A DNA stretch of 35,787 bases from Lachnospiraceae bacterium UBA2734. GTDB taxonomy: Bacteria; Bacillota; Clostridia; Lachnospirales; Lachnospiraceae. This document shows, piece by piece, positions 7,640 to 14,988 of this stretch. The notes beneath the pieces are model-generated. The model was not told the origin of the DNA. It saw only the letters and a list, made by a program, of their open reading frames with translations, and ran no database searches. The DNA lies in assembly GCA_002353635.1 (NCBI GenBank), contig DEKA01000035.1, positions 11,234-47,020 of the forward strand, read 5' to 3'. Each line of letters begins with the position of its first letter. Positions within the stretch are counted from its first letter, which is position 1. The position numbers and the translations under genes are program-made.

Positions 7640-8902
7640 ATGAAAAATGCTATTGTCGGTCAGTCCGGCGGACCTACTGCTGTCATCAATTCCAGTCTTG
7701 CAGGCGTCTATGAGGCGGCAAGACAGCGGGGGGCGGAACATGTCTACGGCATGCTGCACGGCATTGAGGGCTTTCTTGATGACAGGTACATTGACCTGAA
7801 CAACTACTTCAAGACATCTCTCGACATTGAGCTTCTCAAGAGGACGCCCTCGAGCTTCCTCGGCAGCTGCCGCTACAAGCTTCCTGAACTGGATGATCCG
7901 AAGGCAGCGCCTGTTTATGAGAAGATCATGAAGTCGCTCGAGGCACTGAACATCGGGTCCTTCTTCTACATCGGTGGCAATGATTCCATGGATACAATCA
8001 ACAAGCTTGCTCTGTACGGGGAGAAGACGGGCTCCGAGATCCGCTTCATCGGCGTGCCGAAGACAATCGACAATGATCTGTGCGTGACGGACCATACCCC
8101 CGGCTACGGGAGCGCCGCCAAGTACATCGGCGTTGTCATGAAGGAGATCATCCGCGATGCAACTGTATACGGCACAAACTATGTGACTATAGTAGAGATC
8201 ATGGGCCGCAATGCGGGGTGGCTCACGGCGGCAAGCGCACTGGCCAAGGGCGAGGACTGCGAGGGCGTCGATATGATCTGCCTGCCTGAGGTGCCTTTCA
8301 ATGTGGAACGTTTTGTGGAGAAGGTAAGACGCCTGCAGGCGAAGAAGCCCTCTATTGTCATTGCGGTATCTGAAGGCGTTAAGCTTGAGGACGGCCGGTA
8401 TGTCTGCGAGCTCTCGGACGACGTGCACGCCGTGGATGCATTCGGCCACAAGGCACTCACCGGAACAGCGAGATTTCTCGCCAATACCGTTGCGAGGGAG
8501 ATCCGCACAAAGACGAGATCGATCGAGCTGAGTACCCTTCAGCGCTGTGCAGGGCATCTGGCATCCCGCACAGATATCACAGAGGCGTACCAGGTCGGCG
8601 GCGCAGCCGTCAAGGCCGCTTCCGAGGGACACACCGGGGAGATGGTTGCCCTGAAGAGGATTTCAAACGCGCCGTATCAGTGCACGACGGAGCTTCACCC
8701 GATTTCCGAGGTGGCCAATCTCGAGAAGAAGGTGCCGCTCTCATGGGTGAATGAGGATCACACCCAAATGCGCAAAGAGTTTATCGACTATGCGATGCCC
8801 CTCATTCAGGCTGAGCTGACGCCGATCTATGTATCCGGTCTGCCGCACCACATTTATCTGAACGAGCAGGATCTTAAATGTTCGATGCATAAAGAGGGAT
8901 GA
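7640..8902 (+). CDS. Pyrophosphate-dependent 6-phosphofructokinase
   Basis: A 420-residue PFK-family protein that phosphorylates fructose 6-phosphate to the 1,6-bisphosphate in glycolysis. Two signature positions indicate PPi rather than ATP as donor. In GGNDS (112-116) an Asp replaces the Gly that admits ATP, and PKTIDND (140-146) has Lys in place of the Gly of ATP enzymes. The catalytic Asp pair and MGRNAGW (188-194) are present. ATG 7640 is chosen because GGAGGA lies 10 bases upstream; the frame is open to 7529 without a comparable site. PPi-PFK is reversible and saves ATP, which fits an anaerobe. Confidence 0.92.
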   Translation: MKNAIVGQSGGPTAVINSSLAGVYEAARQRGAEHVYGMLHGIEGFLDDRYIDLNNYFKTSLDIELLKRTPSSFLGSCRYKLPELDDPKAAPVYEKIMKSLEALNIGSFFYIGGNDSMDTINKLALYGEKTGSEIRFIGVPKTIDNDLCVTDHTPGYGSAAKYIGVVMKEIIRDATVYGTNYVTIVEIMGRNAGWLTAASALAKGEDCEGVDMICLPEVPFNVERFVEKVRRLQAKKPSIVIAVSEGVKLEDGRYVCELSDDVHAVDAFGHKALTGTARFLANTVAREIRTKTRSIELSTLQRCAGHLASRTDITEAYQVGGAAVKAASEGHTGEMVALKRISNAPYQCTTELHPISEVANLEKKVPLSWVNEDHTQMRKEFIDYAMPLIQAELTPIYVSGLPHHIYLNEQDLKCSMHKEG

Positions 8903-8927
8903 TTATAAAAAAATTCTAAAGAAATTC

Positions 8928-8956
8928 TTTACGATTTATCAAGACTGTGCTATAAC
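8928..8956 (+). promoter_or_regulatory. Sigma-A-type promoter for the leader/9197 gene
   Basis: TTTACG at 8928-8933 and TATAAC at 8951-8956 are separated by 17 bases, within an AT-rich stretch directly after the PFK gene. The gap from 8903 to 9196 holds this promoter, the leader ORF and the hairpin listed next, and nothing else I can support. Confidence 0.55.
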
Positions 8957-9049
8957 TCTTTCTAAACGTATATAGATACGGAAAACATATAAGAAACTAT
9001 ATGATTTTTGTATTATTCATATCGTTTATGTATACCAGGAGTTAAGGCA

Positions 9050-9094
9050 ATGAAGTCTTGTGACCGCTACAATATCATCGTCAACCTATTCTGA
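9050..9094 (+). CDS. Probable 14-residue leader peptide
   Basis: ATG 9050 opens a 14-codon ORF (MKSCDRYNIIVNLF) with AGGAG at 9037-9041, nine bases... well-spaced for initiation. The stop TGA at 9092-9094 forms the first three bases of the large hairpin at 9092-9151. A ribosome at the stop would cover the 5' arm. That geometry is what a translation-coupled attenuator needs. No run of one amino acid is present that would identify a sensed aminoacyl-tRNA. Confidence 0.45.
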   Translation: MKSCDRYNIIVNLF

Positions 9095-9151
9095 GACTGC
9101 TGACCGCAGCCTGTACTGTTCTATGCGTACAGAACTGCGGCGGCAGTCTCA
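9092..9151 (+). promoter_or_regulatory. Long hairpin, candidate attenuator, upstream of 9197 gene
   Basis: Three nested stems: TGAGACTGC (9092-9100) with GCAGTCTCA (9143-9151), CCGCAG (9104-9109) with CTGCGG (9135-9140), and CTGTAC (9111-9116) with GTACAG (9127-9132). A pyrimidine-rich tract with T runs follows at 9153-9161. The hairpin ends about 40 bases before the next start codon. It could terminate transcription or shape translation. Confidence 0.55.
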
Positions 9152-9196
9152 GTTTCTTTCTGAAGGAGATGAAGGCAAAAACGAAGAGGAGAATGG

Positions 9197-10201
9197 ATGG
9201 CACAGCCTAAACCGTTGGGCGAAAGAACCCTGGATGCACAGGCGCTCCGTCAGGATCGCCGCGGTGCAGAAAAATTTGATCAGTGCGGATTGGGTGCACG
9301 GGCAATATATATGGGCAGTGCAGTGACACCGAGAAGGTTCTATGTGCCGTATGAATCTGTTACCAATGTCTTCCGCAGGGTGGCAGTAAGCCCGGGATCC
9401 GGCAAGGGATTCATGACCCCTATTCTCTACATCGTCGTCCGTTACGACGATGGAAAAGAGTATCAGTGCAGCTTCCGCTACATTCAGGACGCCGACAAAA
9501 TGATGGAGAGACTTGGAAGGGAGCATCCTGAGATTTCGCTCCTGTCTCCGACGGCCGAGAAGGAAAAGAAAGAGAAGGAGGAAAGGGAAGAGGCAGTACA
9601 GTCACAGCCGCTTTCCGCCGACGCGGCGCATGCCGTGAGAGTCCTGGAGGATGCCGGCTGGGTTCTGGAAAAGAGGCCGGCCCTCACGACAGCCCTTGCG
9701 GGAACAGCGAGAGTCAAGAGAACACTGGACAATATAAAACCTGCCTATACAGCGATTGCCATTGGCGTCCTGATCGGGGGACTGGTCCTCATTCTGGCAG
9801 GCATAGCCGTGCGTTTGTCGGGAGGCAATGCTTCCATCGCCGTTGTGCTGGCGCTTGCCGGTGCGGCCATGATGTTCGTCATGGGCAATTCGAAGGTCCT
9901 GCCGACGCCGAAGCGCAACAGGAAAGCGCTGCAGAGAGATTACACCAACGCGGTGAACAATATGGCCGCTTATCTGAAAGGGGAGAAGAATTTTCCGCTC
10001 CCTGCGTGGTATGCACATCCTTATGTTGCACAGCGCATGATCAGGATTATCAGGGAACATCGGGCAGACAGCGTCGAAGGCGCCATGGCAGTTCTGAAGG
10101 AAGATCTTAAAAAGATGGACAACTCCGTGGCACTGACAGGAGACGATTACACACAGGTCGTCACGATAAAGCCTTTGTTTCTGGTGCGTGACTACGCCTG
10201 A
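9197..10201 (+). CDS. Two-TM membrane protein of unknown function
   Basis: A 334-residue protein I do not recognise. The N-terminal 120 residues form a soluble region with beta-rich, PH-like character (RRFYVPYESVTNVFRRV, then ILYIVVRYDDGKEYQCSFRY). A Lys/Glu-rich linker follows at about 117-135. Two adjacent hydrophobic segments lie at about 177-200 and 206-227, and the rest is a soluble C-terminal region. AGAGGAG precedes two near-overlapping ATGs (9193 and 9197); 9197 is in frame. It is preceded by a leader peptide and hairpin and followed by a terminator, so it appears to be a single, individually regulated gene. Confidence 0.7.
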   Translation: MAQPKPLGERTLDAQALRQDRRGAEKFDQCGLGARAIYMGSAVTPRRFYVPYESVTNVFRRVAVSPGSGKGFMTPILYIVVRYDDGKEYQCSFRYIQDADKMMERLGREHPEISLLSPTAEKEKKEKEEREEAVQSQPLSADAAHAVRVLEDAGWVLEKRPALTTALAGTARVKRTLDNIKPAYTAIAIGVLIGGLVLILAGIAVRLSGGNASIAVVLALAGAAMMFVMGNSKVLPTPKRNRKALQRDYTNAVNNMAAYLKGEKNFPLPAWYAHPYVAQRMIRIIREHRADSVEGAMAVLKEDLKKMDNSVALTGDDYTQVVTIKPLFLVRDYA

Positions 10202-10211
10202 CAAGGCGTAC

Positions 10212-10289
10212 CCCGAGGGTTTCGCAGATCGGCGCTCAGCGCGCCGCCGCTCCTGCAGGAAACGGGCATCGGGAATCTGTTTTATTTTT
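10212..10289 (+). terminator. Rho-independent terminator
   Basis: An imperfect stem joins CCCGA (10212-10216) to TCGGG (10269-10273), GTTTC (10219-10223) to GAAAC (10259-10263) and GCAG to CTGC. A T-rich tract follows at 10278-10289. It lies directly after the two-TM gene. Confidence 0.65.
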
Positions 10290-10291
10290 GC

Positions 10292-10305
10292 TGATAACGG
10301 TTGCA
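10292..10305 (+). promoter_or_regulatory. Possible cre (CcpA) site upstream of cstA
   Basis: TGATAACGGTTGCA matches the catabolite-responsive element pattern TGWAANCGNTNWCA at all but two defined positions. It lies 73 bases upstream of cstA, which in other bacteria responds to carbon availability. The match is short and the role is inferred. Confidence 0.35.
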
Positions 10306-10377
10306 TGGACAACTGTTGCAGATACATCAGCCGGAACTGATCATAACCGGCATCAGGTGAGGGAAAGGAGAAAACCA

Positions 10378-11955
10378 ATGATCACATTTTTAATCGGCCT
10401 CGTCATCCTTCTTGGCGGCGGCTTCCTTTACGGCTCGTTCTGCGAGCATGTCTTCGGACCGGATGATCGCGAGACACCCGCGTACGCCAAGCAGGACGGC
10501 ATTGACTACGTGCCCATGAAAACATGGCGCAACAGTCTCATTAACCTGCTGAATATCGCTGGTACCGGCCCTATCATGGGACCTATTCAGGGTATTCTGT
10601 TCGGACCCATTGCCTTCCTTGCGATCCCGATCGGTAACGTGATCGGCGGCTCCATGCACGATTACTTCTCCGGCATGATCTGCACAAGAGACGGCGGCAC
10701 ACAGATGCCTGATTTCATCAAGAACTACACGAACAAGTTCGTCTTCGTTCTGTACGATATCTTCATCTGCATCCTTCTCCTTCTGGTAGGTGCCGTGTTC
10801 ATTTACACCCCCGGCGATATCGCAGCTACACAGCTGTTCGGCTTCTCCGGTGCGGCAACCGCTCCTTCCACATGGATCATTTACGGCGTCATCTTCGCAT
10901 ATTACCTGATTGCGACATGCCTGCCCATCGATAAGGTCATCGGCCGTATCTATCCTATTTTCGGTGTCATCCTCGTGTTGTCGGCTGTCGGCATCTTCAT
11001 TGCCATCTTCACACATGGCTGGCATCTGACGAACATCTGGGATTCCTGGAATACGGTTGGTCTGTATGCAGCTGACGGCGGCTTTGATTTCGGTACCTAC
11101 TTCGGAGGTTCTCCGTTTGCAGGACACCACTTCATCCCGATCTTCTTCGTAACAGTTGCCTGCGGCATTCTCTCCGGCTTCCATTCCACACAGACCGCTC
11201 TGGTTTCCAGAACGATTGAGTCCGAGAAGGCCGGCAAGATGACATTCTACAACATGATGATTGTAGAGGGCTTCATCGCTATGTGCTGGGCAGCCGGCAC
11301 AATGGCAGTCATCAACATGGGCGCAGCAGCAGGCGGCGTGACAATGCAGTCTGCAGACAACGGCGTGACATGGCAGTTCTTCGCAAACGTAGGCGGTCAG
11401 CTGACAGCGGTTTCTGCAACATCCGTTGTAGGTGTCATCTGCAAGCAGGCACTTGGCTCTGTTGCCGGCAAGGTAGCTATCCTCGGCGTTATCATTCTGC
11501 CGATCACTTCCGGTGATACAGCCCTCAGAGGACTGCGCCTGACACTGGCAGATTCCCTGCACATCAGACAGGAGAACAACGCACAGCGCCTTGGCCTTGC
11601 AGCTCCTGTATTCGCACTCGTTGTTGTCATCCTTGCATGGGCGAAGTTCGATCCCAACGGATTCAACGTTCTGTGGAGATACTTCGCATGGTCCAACCAG
11701 ATGATCTCGCTCTTCGCTCTGGCCTGCATCGCAATCTGGATGATGGTCAACAAGAAGGCACAGTATGTGTGGATGCCTCTCATTCCGGCAGCGTTCTACG
11801 CATTCGTAACCTGCTCCTTTATCATGCAGGCGAAGGTCGGCTTCAATCTTCCCTGGCCCGCAGCATACACAGTTGGTGCAGTCTTCACGATCGCTTACCT
11901 GATCCTTGTTGTCGTAGGCGGCAGGAAGAAGGCAGCAGGAAAGGCTGCAGCCTGA
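10378..11955 (+). CDS. cstA: Carbon starvation protein CstA, peptide/pyruvate transporter family
   Basis: A 525-residue polytopic membrane protein with many hydrophobic segments from the N-terminus onward. Family motifs include AGTGPIMGPIQG near residue 65, GGSMHDYFSGM near 90 and GFHSTQTALVSRTIESE near 275. CstA proteins import peptides, or pyruvate in some species, when preferred carbon is scarce. The ATG at 10378 is preceded by GAAAGGAG; the open frame to 10288 lies in the leader. A strong hairpin follows. The coding region uses many GCA, ACA and GTT codons, like the butyrate genes, which may reflect high expression. Confidence 0.92.
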   Translation: MITFLIGLVILLGGGFLYGSFCEHVFGPDDRETPAYAKQDGIDYVPMKTWRNSLINLLNIAGTGPIMGPIQGILFGPIAFLAIPIGNVIGGSMHDYFSGMICTRDGGTQMPDFIKNYTNKFVFVLYDIFICILLLLVGAVFIYTPGDIAATQLFGFSGAATAPSTWIIYGVIFAYYLIATCLPIDKVIGRIYPIFGVILVLSAVGIFIAIFTHGWHLTNIWDSWNTVGLYAADGGFDFGTYFGGSPFAGHHFIPIFFVTVACGILSGFHSTQTALVSRTIESEKAGKMTFYNMMIVEGFIAMCWAAGTMAVINMGAAAGGVTMQSADNGVTWQFFANVGGQLTAVSATSVVGVICKQALGSVAGKVAILGVIILPITSGDTALRGLRLTLADSLHIRQENNAQRLGLAAPVFALVVVILAWAKFDPNGFNVLWRYFAWSNQMISLFALACIAIWMMVNKKAQYVWMPLIPAAFYAFVTCSFIMQAKVGFNLPWPAAYTVGAVFTIAYLILVVVGGRKKAAGKAAA

Positions 11956-12010
11956 GCGCACGGCTTTGCCTGATGCGGAATTGTCAAACGGAATAGAATA
12001 GTAGTATGAT

Positions 12011-12043
12011 GCGGCTGCCGGGACGTATGTGCCCGGCAGCCGC
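12011..12043 (+). terminator. Strong hairpin, probable cstA terminator
   Basis: A perfect 12-bp stem joins GCGGCTGCCGGG (12011-12022) to CCCGGCAGCCGC (12032-12043). The T tract is poor. A second small palindrome, GCGTA/TACGC (12048-12061), follows before the moxR gene. Confidence 0.6.
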
Positions 12044-12109
12044 TGTTGCGTATAAATACGCTGCGCCTGCTCCTGGATGAGCGTCAAGCGATAATAGAGG
12101 AATAATGAC

Positions 12110-13039
12110 ATGAGCAGTTCAATATATGATTTCCTGCGGAAAGAGGGCGTGTCCGAGGCGATTATCTCGGATATCCTGCACTTCCGCGATTACTACAAGA
12201 TCAGTGAAGATGTGAAGGACCGGATTCCGACGCCGCAGTACAGTTACTACGGAAAGGATGTCTGGGAGGAGGCGGCGAGCGCTCTGCTGGCCGGTGAGAA
12301 TCTTCTTCTGACAGGACCTAAGGCGACGGGCAAGAACGTGCTCGCACAGGGGCTGTCCCTGGCGTTCGGGCGCCCCGAGTGGGACATCAGCATGTATATC
12401 AACACGGATGCCTCCTCGCTGATTGGCGCGGACACCTTCAAGAATGGAGAGGTGACGCTCAGGGAGGGACCAATTCTGCGGTGTGCAGAGGAGGGCGGCT
12501 TTGGCGTGCTCGATGAGATCAATATGGCAAAGAATGAGTCCCTGGCTGTTCTGCATGCCACACTGGACTTCCGAAGAGCGATTGATATTCCCGGCTACAA
12601 GAGGGTACCGCTCCACGAGGCAACGAGATTTATCGGTACGATGAACTACGGCTATGCGGGCACCAGGGAGATCAACGAGGCACTGGCTTCCAGGTTCATG
12701 ATCATCAAGATGCCCGTGATCAGCGATGAAAATCTGGAGAAGCTGATCCTTGATCAGTATCCGGATATTCGGGAAGAGTACGCGAAGCAGTTCGCGACGC
12801 TCTTCGGGGATATCCGCCGCAAGTGCGAGGGCGGTGAGGTGTCGACGAAGGCACTCGACCTCAGAGGCCTGCTCGCGGCCATCGGCCTCATGAAGAGAGA
12901 TCTCGGCGCAGTGCGGGCGCTCAATCTCGGTATTGTGAACAAGTGCTTCGATGATTATGAGCGCCAGCTCATCGAGGATATGATCACTGTACGCTTCCCG
13001 GGCGATCTGACGAGAGACAAGATCTTCAAGACAGTCTGA
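12110..13039 (+). CDS. MoxR-family AAA+ ATPase
   Basis: A 309-residue AAA+ ATPase of the MoxR/NorQ/CbbQ type, which acts with a vWA-domain partner to remodel or insert cofactors into other proteins. Walker A is GPKATGKN (69-76), Walker B is GVLDEIN (132-138), the sensor-1 Asn179 lies in GTMNY and the likely arginine finger is Arg195 in SRF. AGAGG lies upstream of ATG 12110. The vWA gene follows 80 bases later on the same strand, the usual arrangement for this pair. The client protein is not evident from the neighbours. Confidence 0.88.
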   Translation: MSSSIYDFLRKEGVSEAIISDILHFRDYYKISEDVKDRIPTPQYSYYGKDVWEEAASALLAGENLLLTGPKATGKNVLAQGLSLAFGRPEWDISMYINTDASSLIGADTFKNGEVTLREGPILRCAEEGGFGVLDEINMAKNESLAVLHATLDFRRAIDIPGYKRVPLHEATRFIGTMNYGYAGTREINEALASRFMIIKMPVISDENLEKLILDQYPDIREEYAKQFATLFGDIRRKCEGGEVSTKALDLRGLLAAIGLMKRDLGAVRALNLGIVNKCFDDYERQLIEDMITVRFPGDLTRDKIFKTV

Positions 13040-13119
13040 ATAAGACACGGGACAAAGAACGAGACAACAGCTCTGCCCGGAACTGTTCAGGGTGAGGAGC
13101 TGAACGACTGCACAATACA

Positions 13120-14868
13120 ATGGATATATCTGAATTTGAAAAAAAACGCGCCGCGAATCTGATCTGGAACGGTGCCATGGACTACAGCATTGAGCCTGGC
13201 TTCCGCGTCTATGATGAGGAAGGTCGGGCGGACGTCTACTGGAACAGCATTGTGGGCGCCGCTCACCGTCATTACGACTGGGACAAGCTGGAGAATTTTT
13301 ACCGCACGTTCAATGAGACTGTCAACCAGACGGTCTACGAGAGTCTTTTCTGGCTGGCGGTAGAGAATGGGACGTATCTGCACGAAAAGGACGCGCGCCC
13401 TGTTTTCCCTTATCTTCGGAGGCAGTACGCTCTGCGGCAGATGGAAGCTCTGCACGGTGCATTCTCTCTGGAGGATTCCGCAGGCCAGAGACTTCTTGGC
13501 ATCACGAGAGGACATTTCCGCCGGGCGATCGGCGAGGATGCAGGTCTTCCGGACCTTGTCGATGTACATCTTCTGGATGCCATCGAGATCGGCGCAGACC
13601 TGGATACGGATGCGTTTATAGAGCGCATGGCGAAGACACTTTCCACCTATTTTACATACCGGCTGCCGGGGCAGGAGAGCAGCAGGCCGGAGAAAAAGAT
13701 CCCGTCTCTGCGCTCTCTTTTCGGGCTTGTCCGGACCAAAAAGCCGAAGGGCAGGCTTCAGCCAGTGCGCAAGCTCTCGTTTGGCTACGGCGAGCACGTG
13801 AAGGAGTACGGGAGCGAGATTCTCGACCAGAGTCATCTCTCTGTGGCCTTTGCCGCCTACACGGCGCAGACGGATGAGGGCCTTCGCGAGTACATCCGCA
13901 ATTCCTTCGGCAAGCCTATTCTCACGCAGGCGCAGATCCAGCAGCTTCAGAAGGATTACTGCTGGGGCAATCACACAGATGTGCGTCTCTACTACACGGA
14001 CGGTTCCTACACGCAGGAGATGCTGCAGCAGGGGTATGCCGGGAAAATGAAAAAGGAGGGCATTGCGCAGGCGAAGAAGAATGAGGAAGTTTATGAAAAG
14101 GACGGCGCAAGGCACAGACTCCAGATCGAGAAGCTGAGCGAGCGGATCCGCAACGTCCTGCAGACGCACAGAGAGGATGCGGATCTGCGGACCAGATCCG
14201 GAGAAATCGTGGGCAGAATTGTCTGGCGTGAGATTTATGTCCATGACCCGAGGGTCTTTCATAAGGTATTTCCGTCAGACACCGGAGATTTCACTGTCGA
14301 TCTTCTGCTGGATGCGTCCACCTCGCAGCTGCACAGGCAGGAAATCGTCTCTGCGCAGGGGTACATGATCGCGGAGAGTCTCACGAGGTGCGGCATTCCG
14401 GTGCGCGTCTCCTCCTTCTGCTCCCTGAACGGCTACACCATCATCACGAGGTTCAGGGATTACGGAGAAGTGAATGCGGACAGGAATATTTTCAGGTATT
14501 TTACAAGCGGGGCGAACAGAGACGGGCTCGCGGTCCGGCTCGCGGCAGGTGCCATGAAGGACAACCACGCCCAGCACAGGCTCCTCATTCTCCTCTCCGA
14601 TGCAAAGCCGAACGATGCGCTGAAAATGCGGACTTCTACGGGACAGTACGAGGATTATGCGGGTGATGCGGCAGTTGCAGATACGGCGGCTGAGGTGCAC
14701 AAGGCCAAGATGCAGGGGATTACGGTGCTGTGCGTCTACACTGGTCCGGAGAAGGATACAGACAAGGCGAGAGCAATCTATGGAAGAGATTTCGTGCGCA
14801 TCTCTTCGCTCGATCAGTTCGCCGACGCTGTTGGCGGCCTGATTCAGAAGCAGATCCAGACGTTCTGA
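13120..14868 (+). CDS. vWA-domain protein, MoxR partner (NorD/CbbO-like)
   Basis: A 582-residue soluble protein with a C-terminal von Willebrand A domain. The metal-ion-dependent adhesion motif DxSxS is Asp398-Ala-Ser-Thr-Ser402, followed by LLILLSDAKPND at about 488, typical of NorD/CoxE-like partners of MoxR ATPases. The N-terminal 390 residues are helical and unassigned. GGTGAGGAG lies about 24 bases before the ATG, an unusually long gap; no better start was found. Together with the upstream ATPase it probably forms a chaperone-like complex for an unknown client. Confidence 0.82.
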   Translation: MDISEFEKKRAANLIWNGAMDYSIEPGFRVYDEEGRADVYWNSIVGAAHRHYDWDKLENFYRTFNETVNQTVYESLFWLAVENGTYLHEKDARPVFPYLRRQYALRQMEALHGAFSLEDSAGQRLLGITRGHFRRAIGEDAGLPDLVDVHLLDAIEIGADLDTDAFIERMAKTLSTYFTYRLPGQESSRPEKKIPSLRSLFGLVRTKKPKGRLQPVRKLSFGYGEHVKEYGSEILDQSHLSVAFAAYTAQTDEGLREYIRNSFGKPILTQAQIQQLQKDYCWGNHTDVRLYYTDGSYTQEMLQQGYAGKMKKEGIAQAKKNEEVYEKDGARHRLQIEKLSERIRNVLQTHREDADLRTRSGEIVGRIVWREIYVHDPRVFHKVFPSDTGDFTVDLLLDASTSQLHRQEIVSAQGYMIAESLTRCGIPVRVSSFCSLNGYTIITRFRDYGEVNADRNIFRYFTSGANRDGLAVRLAAGAMKDNHAQHRLLILLSDAKPNDALKMRTSTGQYEDYAGDAAVADTAAEVHKAKMQGITVLCVYTGPEKDTDKARAIYGRDFVRISSLDQFADAVGGLIQKQIQTF

Positions 14869-14881
14869 AGAGCGCGGCAGA

Positions 14882-14911
14882 TTGCGGCGCAATACTGTGC
14901 CGTACTATAAT
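14882..14911 (+). promoter_or_regulatory. Promoter upstream of ppaC
   Basis: TTGCGG at 14882-14887 and a consensus TATAAT at 14906-14911 are spaced by 18 bases. Transcription would start near 14918, so the hairpin at 14921-14954 would be at the very 5' end of the ppaC mRNA. Confidence 0.5.
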
Positions 14912-14920
14912 AAACAAGGG

Positions 14921-14954
14921 AGCGGGCAGGAAGCATCCATTCCGGCCCGCTTTT
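14921..14954 (+). terminator. Intrinsic terminator, or attenuator in the ppaC leader
   Basis: GCGGGC (14922-14927) pairs with GCCCGC (14945-14950), with GGAA/TTCC inside, and TTTT follows. It follows the vWA gene by 52 bases, so it can end that unit, but it lies just downstream of the TATAAT promoter. Confidence 0.65.
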
Positions 14955-14988
14955 GGCAGTCATCAGCAACACATATAAGGAATAAGAT

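Noticed and set aside
7406..8632. Minus-strand open frame of 408 codons over the PFK gene
   Set aside because: Antisense of PPi-PFK, with no recognisable motif or ribosome binding site.
10390..12111. Long minus-strand open frame (573 codons) opposite cstA
   Set aside because: It is the antisense shadow of cstA. It is rich in Cys, His and Arg, has no family features, and cstA itself is unmistakable.
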